Virus record (IMG/VR): IMGVR_UViG_3300026521_000003
Span: 225,881 to 289,880 of that record
Length of the DNA: 64,000 nt
Reading direction: 5' to 3' (one strand)
DNA from: a virus
The notes beneath the pieces are model-generated. The model ran no database searches. It saw only the letters and a list, made by a program, of their open reading frames with translations, and had not been told where the DNA came from. Shown here in pieces: positions 7,016-14,832 of this stretch. Position 1 is the first letter of the stretch. Each line of letters opens with the position of its first letter. Both the position numbers and the translations under genes were made by a program.

Positions 7016-9019
7016 ATGAAAACATTAATATCATCGAATGTTATAAACAAATTTAAAGCTACAATTTCTGAAGATGAATATTTAGAAAAATATGAAATAC
7101 TCAAAAATTATCAATCATCTAAAAATCAGATTCTAAAAATGAAAGAGACAGAATTTCAAAGTGAATTTTTATCAAGTATTTTTGGTGATGTATTGGGATA
7201 TATTCCTAGAAATAAATCTATTTCAAATCCAAATTTAATAGTTGAAAAGAAAATCGAGGAAGGGCAAAAGTATATTGACGGAGCTATAATTGATAAAAAT
7301 GGACGTTCGAGAATTGTTATTGAACTCAAAAGTACACATCACAAAGATTTATTAGTACAAAAAAATAGTAAAGGTGGATCTGGTTTGCATGGGTTAGCAC
7401 CTATTCAACAAGCATCAATATATTTGTTTTCTGAACCTCTTGCAGCATTAGCAGTAGTTTCTAATTTTGATTCATTAATAATTTTTGATAAAAAAGAATA
7501 CTTTCGTCAAGAGTTTTCATTGTTTGAAATGGATTATGAAGAATTTAAAGAATTTTATTTAATTTTGTCATCAAATAGTTTTTGGTCTGGACTAACAAAA
7601 CTCATGATTGATCAAACTTCTGAATCTGATAAAAAAATTGATGATGAGTTTTTTATTAAAACGACTGCATTATACAGAATGCTTATGAATCAAATGGATA
7701 AAAAATATGCTGAAGACCTTTTTAATAAATTTTTAGCCTTAGCAATACTAGAAGATAATGGTTCATTACCTACAAATTTAATTAATAGTGTTTATGATAA
7801 AAAAGTAGATTTTACTACAAAAGGTAGCTTTTGGGATTTATGGTCTAATTTTTTAAGAGCCATGAAAAATGATACTACATGGCAAAAATCCCAAGGTATT
7901 AATGAAAATATTGTAAAAATGGATGTGTGGCAAGATATATCATATTTTGGGAAAGTTAAAGTAAGTAAAGCTACTTTAGATTTACTATTAGAAATATCCA
8001 AATACGATTTATGGTCTATACCGTTGGATAGATTATTTTTTGAAATATCTAAAGATATTTTTAATCCTTACAATCTAGTTGGTGGTGAAAATTCATTTGA
8101 TTTATATAAAGATATAATGAATGAAAGTAATCATGTTGCTGGTTTCCAAACACTTTCATTTGTTTGTAAACAAATTATGCCAAATGATTTTTCACTAATT
8201 AAGTTGTTTAACGAAATTTCATCAGAAAAAATAGTTGTTATTGATTCATCTGAGAGCAAAATTATTATGGATCGAGTTTCATCATTACCAAATTATTTTT
8301 TAGTAGTTGATTTAGATACACTTGAAGATATAGACTTTTTAAATAGTATTAAAAATGATGTTTTCACAATATCTATAACTGAAGAATATGATGAAATATT
8401 AGTTTTTATCCAAATGTCAATTAAACCCGGTAATGATATATGTGTTCGCAGTATAGACAATAATGGAAATATCGATTATGAATATGAAATTAAAAGAGAA
8501 GAATTGGATAAATTTAAAGTTATGTCAATTAATGATAAAAAATGGTTAGATAAGTATAATGAAACTTCAACGTATAAGTTAAAAAATTTATTAGATGTAT
8601 CATCAGAAGATAAAGCTACAATTAGATTTAATTTTGACACCCAAATAGTTACATTATTTGACGCTGAATTAGGACTATGGGAACAATCTCTAGATGATTT
8701 TATTGATTCAGATAATTATATTTACTTTACACCTAAAGTTGATCATGCTCATTTAATTTTAAAATCATCGGATTTTAAAAAATATCTTAAATTGACGTAT
8801 GTTGATAAAACAAATATATTAGATATTCTAATCTCTGAAAAATTAATAAGTTCTGAGTTTTTAGAACGTGCTATAAAGCAAGAAGAATTAAGAAAACGAA
8901 TTGATTTATTTGAATTAAAATTAGATAAAATAAAACAAACCGATGATGAACTTAAAATTGTCGAATGCGAGTCTCAACTTGATAGATTGTATGAACTTGA
9001 AAATGAATACCGTGAATAG
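7016..9019 (+). CDS. PD-(D/E)XK nuclease-domain protein, type IIG RM-like N-terminus
   Basis: 667 residues. The first about 180 residues look like the nuclease domain of Eco57I-type (type IIG) restriction-modification proteins: E-x-E-F-Q-S-E-F-L near 45, DVLGYIPRN near 58, then D88 (KYIDGAII) and E103-L-K105. This gives the D-x(14)-E-x-K metal site. I find no methyltransferase motif (no NPPY) in the remaining about 480 residues, which are helical and end in a coiled coil (about 600-667). It is either a stand-alone nuclease or a degenerate RM relative. It could attack host or rival DNA or process phage DNA. The role is inferred and not shown. Confidence 0.65.
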   Translation: MKTLISSNVINKFKATISEDEYLEKYEILKNYQSSKNQILKMKETEFQSEFLSSIFGDVLGYIPRNKSISNPNLIVEKKIEEGQKYIDGAIIDKNGRSRIVIELKSTHHKDLLVQKNSKGGSGLHGLAPIQQASIYLFSEPLAALAVVSNFDSLIIFDKKEYFRQEFSLFEMDYEEFKEFYLILSSNSFWSGLTKLMIDQTSESDKKIDDEFFIKTTALYRMLMNQMDKKYAEDLFNKFLALAILEDNGSLPTNLINSVYDKKVDFTTKGSFWDLWSNFLRAMKNDTTWQKSQGINENIVKMDVWQDISYFGKVKVSKATLDLLLEISKYDLWSIPLDRLFFEISKDIFNPYNLVGGENSFDLYKDIMNESNHVAGFQTLSFVCKQIMPNDFSLIKLFNEISSEKIVVIDSSESKIIMDRVSSLPNYFLVVDLDTLEDIDFLNSIKNDVFTISITEEYDEILVFIQMSIKPGNDICVRSIDNNGNIDYEYEIKREELDKFKVMSINDKKWLDKYNETSTYKLKNLLDVSSEDKATIRFNFDTQIVTLFDAELGLWEQSLDDFIDSDNYIYFTPKVDHAHLILKSSDFKKYLKLTYVDKTNILDILISEKLISSEFLERAIKQEELRKRIDLFELKLDKIKQTDDELKIVECESQLDRLYELENEYRE

Positions 9020-9269
9020 TAATGGAAGAATATATTCCGAAGAAGTTATAGGAGATGCTATAACTTCTATGATTATACGTAAGAAAATAGGTGAAGGTAC
9101 TATAACTGTTGATAAACTCTATGAGGAATATTCATTTTTAGATATTGATTCAATAGTTGTTGATTTATTTAAAAAGGGTATTCAGGAAAATTATTCTGAG
9201 CAAACCAAAAAATTATTAGAAGAAATAAAAAATGATATTATTGAGCGGAGACCAGAAATTTGGATTTAG
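9003..9269 (+). CDS. B-tail protein, 88 aa
   Basis: Start chosen at ATG 9003, 17 bases inside the nuclease gene. GTG 9012 is an alternative. A helical protein (GDAITSMIIRKKIGEG, LFKKGIQENYSEQTKKLL) ending RPEIWI. Its Ile-Trp-Ile codons (ATT-TGG-ATT-TAG) contain TTG, which starts the RNase HII gene, the same overlap device as at 6217 and 6453. Confidence 0.65.
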   Translation: MNTVNSNGRIYSEEVIGDAITSMIIRKKIGEGTITVDKLYEEYSFLDIDSIVVDLFKKGIQENYSEQTKKLLEEIKNDIIERRPEIWI

Positions 9270-9859
9270 AAGAACAATTTAAAGATTATATTTATATTGA
9301 TGAAGCAGGTAGAGGTTGTGCTGCAGGTGAATTAGTTTTTACAGGGGTTAAAGTGATTGGTGATGTATCATTTGCTAATGATTCTAAAAAGACATCGTTT
9401 AAAGAAAGAGAAGAAATGCTTCAAAAAATACTTAATAATGTTGAACATTGTACAGTTATAACTACTGCTGAAGAAATCGATAAGATAGGCTTGTCATCTG
9501 CTATTAAAAAATCTTTAGAAACGATAATTTTATATTTTCCGAATAGTAATTATCTTTATGATGGTGATAAAACATTCGGTGTTGATGAACCTAATTTAAA
9601 AACCTTAGTTAAAGCTGATGCAAAAATTAAAGGTGTTGGTGCGGCTTCAATTATTGCTAAGTCAACTAAAGATAAGTTGATGTTGGAACATCATGAAGAA
9701 TATCCTCAATATAGTTGGAATACTAATTTTGGATATATTACTAAAAAGCATGTAGAAGCAATATTAGAATATGGATATACTTTGTATCATAGACAATCTT
9801 ATAAAATAAAAGAGATAGAATCTGTAAGAAATAAAGAGACTACTAATATTTTATTTTAG
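9260..9859 (+). CDS. rnhB: Ribonuclease HII
   Basis: 199 residues. It cleaves the RNA strand of RNA-DNA hybrids and removes ribonucleotides from DNA. All family marks are present: IDEAGRG with D14 and E15, LYDGD with D101, and KADAKIKGVGAASIIAKSTKD with D120, plus FGYITKKH near residue 154. The length is normal. The start is a TTG inside the preceding gene's Trp codon, since no ATG precedes the essential DEAGRG. It ends TTNILF, an aromatic tail that could bind a sliding clamp, as C-terminal PIP boxes do in archaeal RNase HII. T4-like phages usually carry a different (FEN-like) RNase H, so type HII is unusual. The stop overlaps that of a convergent gene by four bases. Confidence 0.9.
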   Translation: MDLEEQFKDYIYIDEAGRGCAAGELVFTGVKVIGDVSFANDSKKTSFKEREEMLQKILNNVEHCTVITTAEEIDKIGLSSAIKKSLETIILYFPNSNYLYDGDKTFGVDEPNLKTLVKADAKIKGVGAASIIAKSTKDKLMLEHHEEYPQYSWNTNFGYITKKHVEAILEYGYTLYHRQSYKIKEIESVRNKETTNILF

Positions 9860-10830
9860 TTTGTTTGATAGATATAATAATCAAAATCTTTTCCATTAAA
9901 TTTAAATGATATTTCCCATTCTTGTCCATCGTAAGAAGCTAATTCATCGCCTCTGTTAGTGTAGCCGTGATCAAACACCCATTTCGCAATTTTATCATTA
10001 TATAGTAAATTATGTCTTTTAACTATATCAGAAAGAGCTTCATCACCAAAGTGCTCTCTATACCATTCTATCGCAGAATCATATTGATTATTTAAAATTT
10101 CAATATAATCATCTTTATTTTGTTCACATTCTTGTAATGTTTCTTCGTATAATTGCATCATTTCTGATTGCCATTCACTCCACTCATCACTATCTTCATC
10201 TTCTGGTTCTTCAGGCCATTCTGGTTCATCCATTAAATTATTTTCAATTAATTCTTCATGTAGTCTATTGATTGGTTCATTAAATTGAGGTTGTTCATTT
10301 ACAGCTTCATTTTCAATCTCTTGTACATAATCATAATTATTATCTTGCATTATTGGTTCAAACCATGATCTATCAATTAGTGAATCTTCTGCTAAAATGC
10401 TTTCAACCATATTATCTGGAAATGCCTCAAATATACCAATATCATCTAATAAACTTTCAATGTGTTCTAATACTTTGGTATCAGCTTCTTCATCGGTTAA
10501 AACTAAAAATGTACCTTCTCCTTCATAATCGAATTCATCAATAGAATTATAAATTGAAGATAGATTATTAACATCTACTTCAGAATTTAGGTTGTCTTTA
10601 ACATGCATTATTACAGCGAATGCTCTGCTACTATTCCAATATTCATCATCAGCTAAAGCCATATATAGTTCAGACATTAATTCATCTGTTAAATCTTCTT
10701 CTTTGATAGTAGTTTCAGAACTAAAAAACATTAGTGCAGCATCAATATGATTTTTAATAAGTTTTCCAATTTCTCCACCAATCTCAATATCGTTCATATT
10801 GATAGTGCCTAAGGGTGTCTTGACAATCAT
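9856..10830 (-). CDS. Acidic late protein, 324 aa
   Basis: Strongly acidic, with a Glu/Asp/Trp-rich stretch (EPEWPEEPEDEDSDEWSEW, about residues 200-218) between helical regions. The C-terminal 60 residues look beta-rich (EWEISFKFNGKDFDYYIY). It has a late-type box (AATAAATA, reverse strand at 10851-10858) and AAGG upstream. It converges on RNase HII with a four-base stop overlap. An acidic DNA-mimic or scaffold-like role is possible, but no family is recognised. Confidence 0.75.
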   Translation of the reverse strand: MIVKTPLGTINMNDIEIGGEIGKLIKNHIDAALMFFSSETTIKEEDLTDELMSELYMALADDEYWNSSRAFAVIMHVKDNLNSEVDVNNLSSIYNSIDEFDYEGEGTFLVLTDEEADTKVLEHIESLLDDIGIFEAFPDNMVESILAEDSLIDRSWFEPIMQDNNYDYVQEIENEAVNEQPQFNEPINRLHEELIENNLMDEPEWPEEPEDEDSDEWSEWQSEMMQLYEETLQECEQNKDDYIEILNNQYDSAIEWYREHFGDEALSDIVKRHNLLYNDKIAKWVFDHGYTNRGDELASYDGQEWEISFKFNGKDFDYYIYQTN

Positions 10831-10850
10831 ATTATTTCCTTTTTTTCTTT

Positions 10851-10858
10851 TATTTATT
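10851..10858 (-). promoter_or_regulatory. Late-type -10 box, minus strand
   Basis: Reverse strand reads AATAAATAAAAGAAAAAAAGG and then the ATG at 10830. One mismatch to TATAAATA, but the A-rich follow-on is the same as at 1761, 28810, 48799, 52110 and 57705. Confidence 0.5.
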
Positions 10859-10875
10859 CTTAAACTTTCTTTTGA

Positions 10876-10881
10876 TATAAT
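10876..10881 (+). promoter_or_regulatory. Possible -10 (TATAAT), divergent
   Basis: TATAAT lies in the 57-bp divergent gap, only seven bases before ATG 10888, so a transcript from it would have almost no leader. Weak call. Confidence 0.25.
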
Positions 10882-10887
10882 AAATCT

Positions 10888-11205
10888 ATGAAAAGAAAAT
10901 GTGATATTTGTAATACTGATTATTATGTTAAAAAATCTGATTTAGCTAGAGGATGGGGATTAACATGTAGTAAATCTTGTGCAGCTAAAAAAAGAGAAAG
11001 ATCTAGGAATAACTATGATGAAACAACAGTTAAAATCAATAACCTTAAAAGAAAATTATGGTTTAACAAATATAGAAGTATTGAATTAGAACTCAGAAAG
11101 AAAAATAAAAATATGACCGATATTGAAATTTGGGTTGAAATGTATAAGATTACAAATGATGAGATATTTTTATTTGATGAAATAAAAGATATTTTCATTT
11201 TTTAA
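10888..11205 (+). CDS. A-tail protein with treble-clef zinc finger
   Basis: 105 residues. An N-terminal zinc site C5-x2-C8...C27-x3-C31 (CDICNTDYYVKKSDLARGWG, then LTCSKSCAAKK) is of the kind seen in phage treble-clef and HNH-associated fingers, followed by a basic helix. It ends YKITNDEIFLFDEIKDIFIF. This is the first and most isolated carrier of the A-tail, about 3 kb before the main array, with Phe in place of the usual Pro. It probably binds nucleic acid. Confidence 0.75.
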   Translation: MKRKCDICNTDYYVKKSDLARGWGLTCSKSCAAKKRERSRNNYDETTVKINNLKRKLWFNKYRSIELELRKKNKNMTDIEIWVEMYKITNDEIFLFDEIKDIFIF

Positions 11206-11214
11206 AGGATATTG

Positions 11215-11793
11215 ATGCATATAATATTAACAGATCATGTAAAAAATAGAAGAAAGAAAGGTAAGATCCCACCGCAAAGATTAATAGACTTTGCAACATA
11301 TCTTATAAAAGAACACGATTTAAAAAATAAAGAAGATGGCCGATATAAGTTCCGTAGGAAATCAACATCAGCGATTATTTCTAAGAAAAAAGAAAAATTC
11401 ACATTTATCACCTTTTTTGGTGGTACAGGATGGTTGATTGATTCTGATGATTTTTCCGGATTTAATTGCAAAAAACAAACGGCTGAACGAGTTAAACTTT
11501 CCATAAAAAGAAGTAAAGAGAAGAATAAAAATAAAATTATAAAAGAGATTAAACCATTACAAAACCTTAATGCTGAAATAAAAGATAAACTGAAAAGAGA
11601 CACTTTCAAAATTGATAAGTTGCGGGGCACTACAAAAGTAATTCTTAAAGCTATGTTTGGTAATAATCCTGAATTTTTATTTTTATCTAAATTCAAATCA
11701 TACAATTTAGTTTCAATTTTAAGAAGAGATGGTGGAATTATAAAAACGATTCACAAAAATAAACTTATAGAAATAGGAGTACTAGATGGATAG
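11215..11793 (+). CDS. Hypothetical basic protein, 192 aa
   Basis: ATG 11215 is preferred over the adjacent TTG 11212. AAAGGAT lies upstream. The N-terminus (HIILTDHVKNRRKKGKIPP, then a helix and FTFITFFGGTGW) resembles DUF4258/toxin-like small beta domains by eye only. A long Lys-rich helix follows (about 90-140). It ends VLDG without either tail, but the ATGG of its last codons starts the next gene (eight-base overlap). RNA binding is possible; function unknown. Confidence 0.7.
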   Translation: MHIILTDHVKNRRKKGKIPPQRLIDFATYLIKEHDLKNKEDGRYKFRRKSTSAIISKKKEKFTFITFFGGTGWLIDSDDFSGFNCKKQTAERVKLSIKRSKEKNKNKIIKEIKPLQNLNAEIKDKLKRDTFKIDKLRGTTKVILKAMFGNNPEFLFLSKFKSYNLVSILRRDGGIIKTIHKNKLIEIGVLDG

Positions 11794-12295
11794 TAATGGT
11801 TTTATAAAGATGATAGGTAAAATGCAAAATATGTGGCAACCTACATATATAGATGAAGAATATGTCAAGGTTTATAAAGATATTTGGTTTGTTGATTCTA
11901 GTTATCCTTTTGAAATAACCAGAGATTATGAAATGGTTTTAAAAAATGAAGATGAAATTTTATCTCAAATTGGTTTATTACCAAATGCTCAAAAAATGGT
12001 ACAAATGATGATGAATTCAACGTACGGTAGTTACGGAGTACCATCGTCAAGATTATATGGAAACCCTTCTCATTATTATGCTCGAACGATGTCTACCAAT
12101 AATTTTTTTAAAGAGTACAAATATGAAGAAGCAGCTAAAGTAGCACAAAATGAAAAATTGATTGCTCACTATAATCATAAAATTAAAAAAGCACCAAAGA
12201 AGAAAGAACAAGTTGAACGTCTTACAAAAATTATTGAAATGCTCGAACAAGAAAACGAAGATTTTATCACAGAATATCCAGAAAGGTTTATTTAA
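11786..12295 (+). CDS. B-tail protein with polymerase motif-B-like segment
   Basis: 169 residues. Residues 70-84 (KMVQMMMNSTYGSYG) look like motif B of family B DNA polymerases (K...NSxYG), but no other polymerase motif is present and the protein is far too short. SSYPFEITRD (about 38-47) recurs in related form at 12295 and 13475. The C-terminal third is a charged coiled coil, ending YPERFI. Whether the motif is a relic or a coincidence is unresolved. Confidence 0.7.
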   Translation: MDSNGFIKMIGKMQNMWQPTYIDEEYVKVYKDIWFVDSSYPFEITRDYEMVLKNEDEILSQIGLLPNAQKMVQMMMNSTYGSYGVPSSRLYGNPSHYYARTMSTNNFFKEYKYEEAAKVAQNEKLIAHYNHKIKKAPKKKEQVERLTKIIEMLEQENEDFITEYPERFI

Positions 12296-12762
12296 TGAAT
12301 ACATCAACAAATCATGTACATACGATTAATACGATACCACTTTATCAAGCCCAACATCATCTAACACAAAAACACCAAAGTACTGGAAGAATCAAGCGTT
12401 CTTTTAATCTTGGTTCCTCTTTCCAAACCGGATATAAATATCGGGTATTAACACGATTTCCATTTAGTGTTTCTAGACATGAGGAACTTGATGAAGTAAC
12501 AGTTTTTGATTTTTTTGACCGTATTACTTATCATCTTTGTGAAACGAGATTGGAAGCTGAAAAAATAAGATTGGAAGCTTTAGAAGAACATTATGATGAA
12601 CAATATAAAAAATATTTAGCAGATACTTCTAAATTTAAGCGCAAATCGTATAAATTTAATGGGTATGTTTCAGTTGATGGTTTAAAGGCCAAAAGGTTAC
12701 TTAATAGATACAAAACTGAATTGAATAATTTGGAAAAGGATCATCCAGAATGGCTAATTTGA
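12295..12762 (+). CDS. B-tail protein, 155 aa
   Basis: Starts in the TAATG shared with the upstream stop. The N-terminus is rich in His, Thr and Gln. RFPFSVSRHEELDEV (about 59-73) matches the PF-x-[IV] element of the neighbours at 11786 and 13475. A coiled coil follows (TRLEAEKIRLEALEEHY), with a near copy in 13475. It ends HPEWLI. Glu-Trp is GAATGG, which holds the next gene's ATG. A paralogue group with 11786 and 13475 is likely. Confidence 0.7.
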   Translation: MNTSTNHVHTINTIPLYQAQHHLTQKHQSTGRIKRSFNLGSSFQTGYKYRVLTRFPFSVSRHEELDEVTVFDFFDRITYHLCETRLEAEKIRLEALEEHYDEQYKKYLADTSKFKRKSYKFNGYVSVDGLKAKRLLNRYKTELNNLEKDHPEWLI

Positions 12763-13100
12763 ATCATATCTTATTGCCGGAACACCGAGGTAGAACATGG
12801 CTTAATAAATGGTGGAAAACTACTTCTTCCATTAATGAAGAAGCGTTCGATATTATACTTGAGCGAGTTAATATTTTAATAGAACGTTTTGAAATTCCTG
12901 TACAAAATCCATCAATGCTAACCTCTATAATGGATCGAATAATTAGGAACTACAATGCTATTGTTTATGAAGAAAATGGAGAAATTATGATAGTTGATTT
13001 ATTTAATTATCAAACGGAGGATACCTATGCTTTTGGCCTTGGTAACACACCAATATTCAATAAGTATATTTTCGATAATTACCCAGAGTTATTAGTATGA
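12750..13100 (+). CDS. B-tail protein, 116 aa
   Basis: Its ATG is inside the Trp codon of the preceding tail (13-base overlap). The N-terminus is rich in Trp, Arg and Lys (HRGRTWLNKWWKTT). A helical middle and a beta-like C-terminal part follow (IVYEENGEIMIVDLFNY). It ends YPELLV with TATGA joining it to the next gene. Function unknown. Confidence 0.7.
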   Translation: MANLNHILLPEHRGRTWLNKWWKTTSSINEEAFDIILERVNILIERFEIPVQNPSMLTSIMDRIIRNYNAIVYEENGEIMIVDLFNYQTEDTYAFGLGNTPIFNKYIFDNYPELLV

Positions 13101-13462
13101 TTGATGTAGAAGATATAAAACCAGGTACAGTTATTGAAATTCCATTAAACTTTAAATCGCATAATTTTAGTAATTTAGTTCCTGGTTCACTAGTACTTAT
13201 TTACTATGTGAATAAATTTTTGTGTTCTGGGATTGATATGAAACGTTCAAAGATGATGGGAATGGATATATCATGGGATGATTTAAAGCAGGGAGTAATT
13301 GTAGATTTTATCCCTGAACCAGAACCACTTTTTTATCATTGGGTTGGAGAAGGAAGAACTACTTCGAGTACTGATGCAGTAGAAATTATTTTAAAAAAAC
13401 AAGAATATCGAAAAAAATTAGGTTTATTAATAGCCGAATTTTATCCAGAATATACTTTATAA
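13097..13462 (+). CDS. B-tail-like protein, 121 aa, beta-rich
   Basis: Four-base overlap start. The first 80 residues look like a small beta-barrel (GTVIEIPLNFKSHN, SLVLIYYVNKFLCSGIDM, GVIVDFIPEPEP). The last 40 are helical, ending YPEYTL, a divergent Pro-Glu tail. The SH3-like or OB-like impression is only by eye. Function unknown. Confidence 0.7.
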   Translation: MIDVEDIKPGTVIEIPLNFKSHNFSNLVPGSLVLIYYVNKFLCSGIDMKRSKMMGMDISWDDLKQGVIVDFIPEPEPLFYHWVGEGRTTSSTDAVEIILKKQEYRKKLGLLIAEFYPEYTL

Positions 13463-13474
13463 TAAGGTTTAAAT

Positions 13475-13933
13475 ATGAGTTTAAATTCACTTAATTCTAA
13501 AATCGTATCTAGTCTAGGAGTCCCACTTTCAAAGATTAGACCTTTGAATACAACAATCACATCAGCACCACCTACGGCATCATCGATGGTGATGGGAGTA
13601 GATGTAGCATCTATGTATCCAAGTAGTACTAGTTCTTATAATTCTGGTGGAAATTTAAATTTTGGCTCTTTAATAGATGTACCATATTTAGTTTCTAAAG
13701 ATTTTCCATTTAAAATAAAAGTTATTTCAAAATCGGATATTAAAACTATTCAAAATAGTTTTAGTGATATGATTGATCTTATGAGTAAGTATGATGGATA
13801 TGGCTCAAGATTAGAAGCTGAGAAACAGCGTATTAAAAAACTTATAGATGCCACCGTAGATATTAGTATAGTAAAAGAATTAGAAAAATCATTAGAAAAC
13901 ATTGAAGTAGATCATCCAGAGTGGCTAATTTAA
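13475..13933 (+). CDS. B-tail protein with polymerase motif-A-like segment
   Basis: 152 residues. A Ser/Thr-rich N-terminus leads into MGVDVASMYPSS (about 40-51), which matches motif A of family B DNA polymerases (D-x-x-S-[LM]-Y-P-S). No exonuclease, motif B or motif C is present. FPFKIKVISK (about 75) and RLEAEKQRIKKL (about 111) are shared with 12295. It ends HPEWLI. Probably a paralogue of 11786/12295, with an unclear link to polymerase. Confidence 0.7.
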   Translation: MSLNSLNSKIVSSLGVPLSKIRPLNTTITSAPPTASSMVMGVDVASMYPSSTSSYNSGGNLNFGSLIDVPYLVSKDFPFKIKVISKSDIKTIQNSFSDMIDLMSKYDGYGSRLEAEKQRIKKLIDATVDISIVKELEKSLENIEVDHPEWLI

Positions 13934-13956
13934 ATTAATTCATAAGTGATTTAAAG

Positions 13957-13964
13957 TATAAATA
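13957..13964 (+). promoter_or_regulatory. T4-type late promoter -10 box before the A-tail array
   Basis: TATAAATA in a 68-bp gap. It is followed by a small inverted repeat CACTA-TTA-TAGTG at 13975-13987, then TTAGGA and ATG 14002. It heads the first long A-tail operon. Confidence 0.55.
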
Positions 13965-14001
13965 AGTTAAAATTCACTATTATAGTGTATTAGGAATTTT
14001 A

Positions 14002-14823
14002 ATGATTGATTTAGATTATATTTTTGATGATGTTAAAAATAAGACAATAACAAAAAAAGAAGCGTATGAGTTAGTAAAAAATATTGGTGATAGTATGACA
14101 TTTACTACGTCTAAACATACTAGTACTGATGTGTATGTTGAAATAGCAAAAAAAATCCCTGATGATGATTTGATTGAGACTATGATAAATTCTCAAATAG
14201 AAAATTATCGTAGTAGTCAAGGGATATATAGATTGTTAGATTTAGCTTCAAAAACTTTTTTTGAAAAAAAGTGGGATGAAGCTATCAATCAACCCGGTGG
14301 TTATTATTTAAACTATTATAAGTCAAAGCATACTGATGGAGAAAAACTGTATTATTTATGGACTCATATTTTAAAGAAAAAACCGGCAGCAAAGAATTGG
14401 AAAGAAAAACTTAAACAGGGTATTTTAAGTCATCCTAATTGTCCACCAAAGATTACAAATAGACAATTAAGGAATTTAGATAATATACATATTATAGCTT
14501 TAAATAAAAATTTAGCATCTAATCCAAAGGCTCTAAAAGCTGTAGGTGATTATGCAGCAGTATTTAGACATGATGGTATATTTGAAAATCTTACAAGAAA
14601 CAAATATGTTCCTTGGGAGAAAATTTCAGAAGTTGTTGATATGAAAAATCAAGTAAAAGCCATGATGACACCTTCTGTACCTGTAACGTTTAGAAGAAAA
14701 GCTGCAATATTAGAATTTTTTAGAAGAGAAGATACTCCTGATAAAGCGAGAGAGGTAATGTATAAAATTACTGGTGATGATGAATTTTTACCTAAAGAGG
14801 TACGAGACCTCTTTATTTTTTAA
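14002..14823 (+). CDS. A-tail protein, LRV-like helical repeats
   Basis: 273 residues, all helical. ILSHPNCPPKITNRQLRNL (from about 141) and NKNLASNPKALKAVGDYA follow the LRV pattern ([ASL]-x-[HN]-P-N-x-P). It ends YKITGDDEFLPKEVRDLFIF, the textbook form of the shared tail. First gene of the main array, led by a late-type promoter. Stop and AAGGATAT of the next gene are merged. No enzymatic motif. Confidence 0.8.
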   Translation: MIDLDYIFDDVKNKTITKKEAYELVKNIGDSMTFTTSKHTSTDVYVEIAKKIPDDDLIETMINSQIENYRSSQGIYRLLDLASKTFFEKKWDEAINQPGGYYLNYYKSKHTDGEKLYYLWTHILKKKPAAKNWKEKLKQGILSHPNCPPKITNRQLRNLDNIHIIALNKNLASNPKALKAVGDYAAVFRHDGIFENLTRNKYVPWEKISEVVDMKNQVKAMMTPSVPVTFRRKAAILEFFRREDTPDKAREVMYKITGDDEFLPKEVRDLFIF

Positions 14824-14832
14824 GGATATATT

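Noticed and set aside
11235-11705. Long reverse-strand frame of 156 codons
   Set aside because: It lies entirely antisense to the basic protein at 11215, has no ribosome site, and its Phe/Leu/Ser composition is what an antisense frame of Lys-rich coding sequence gives.
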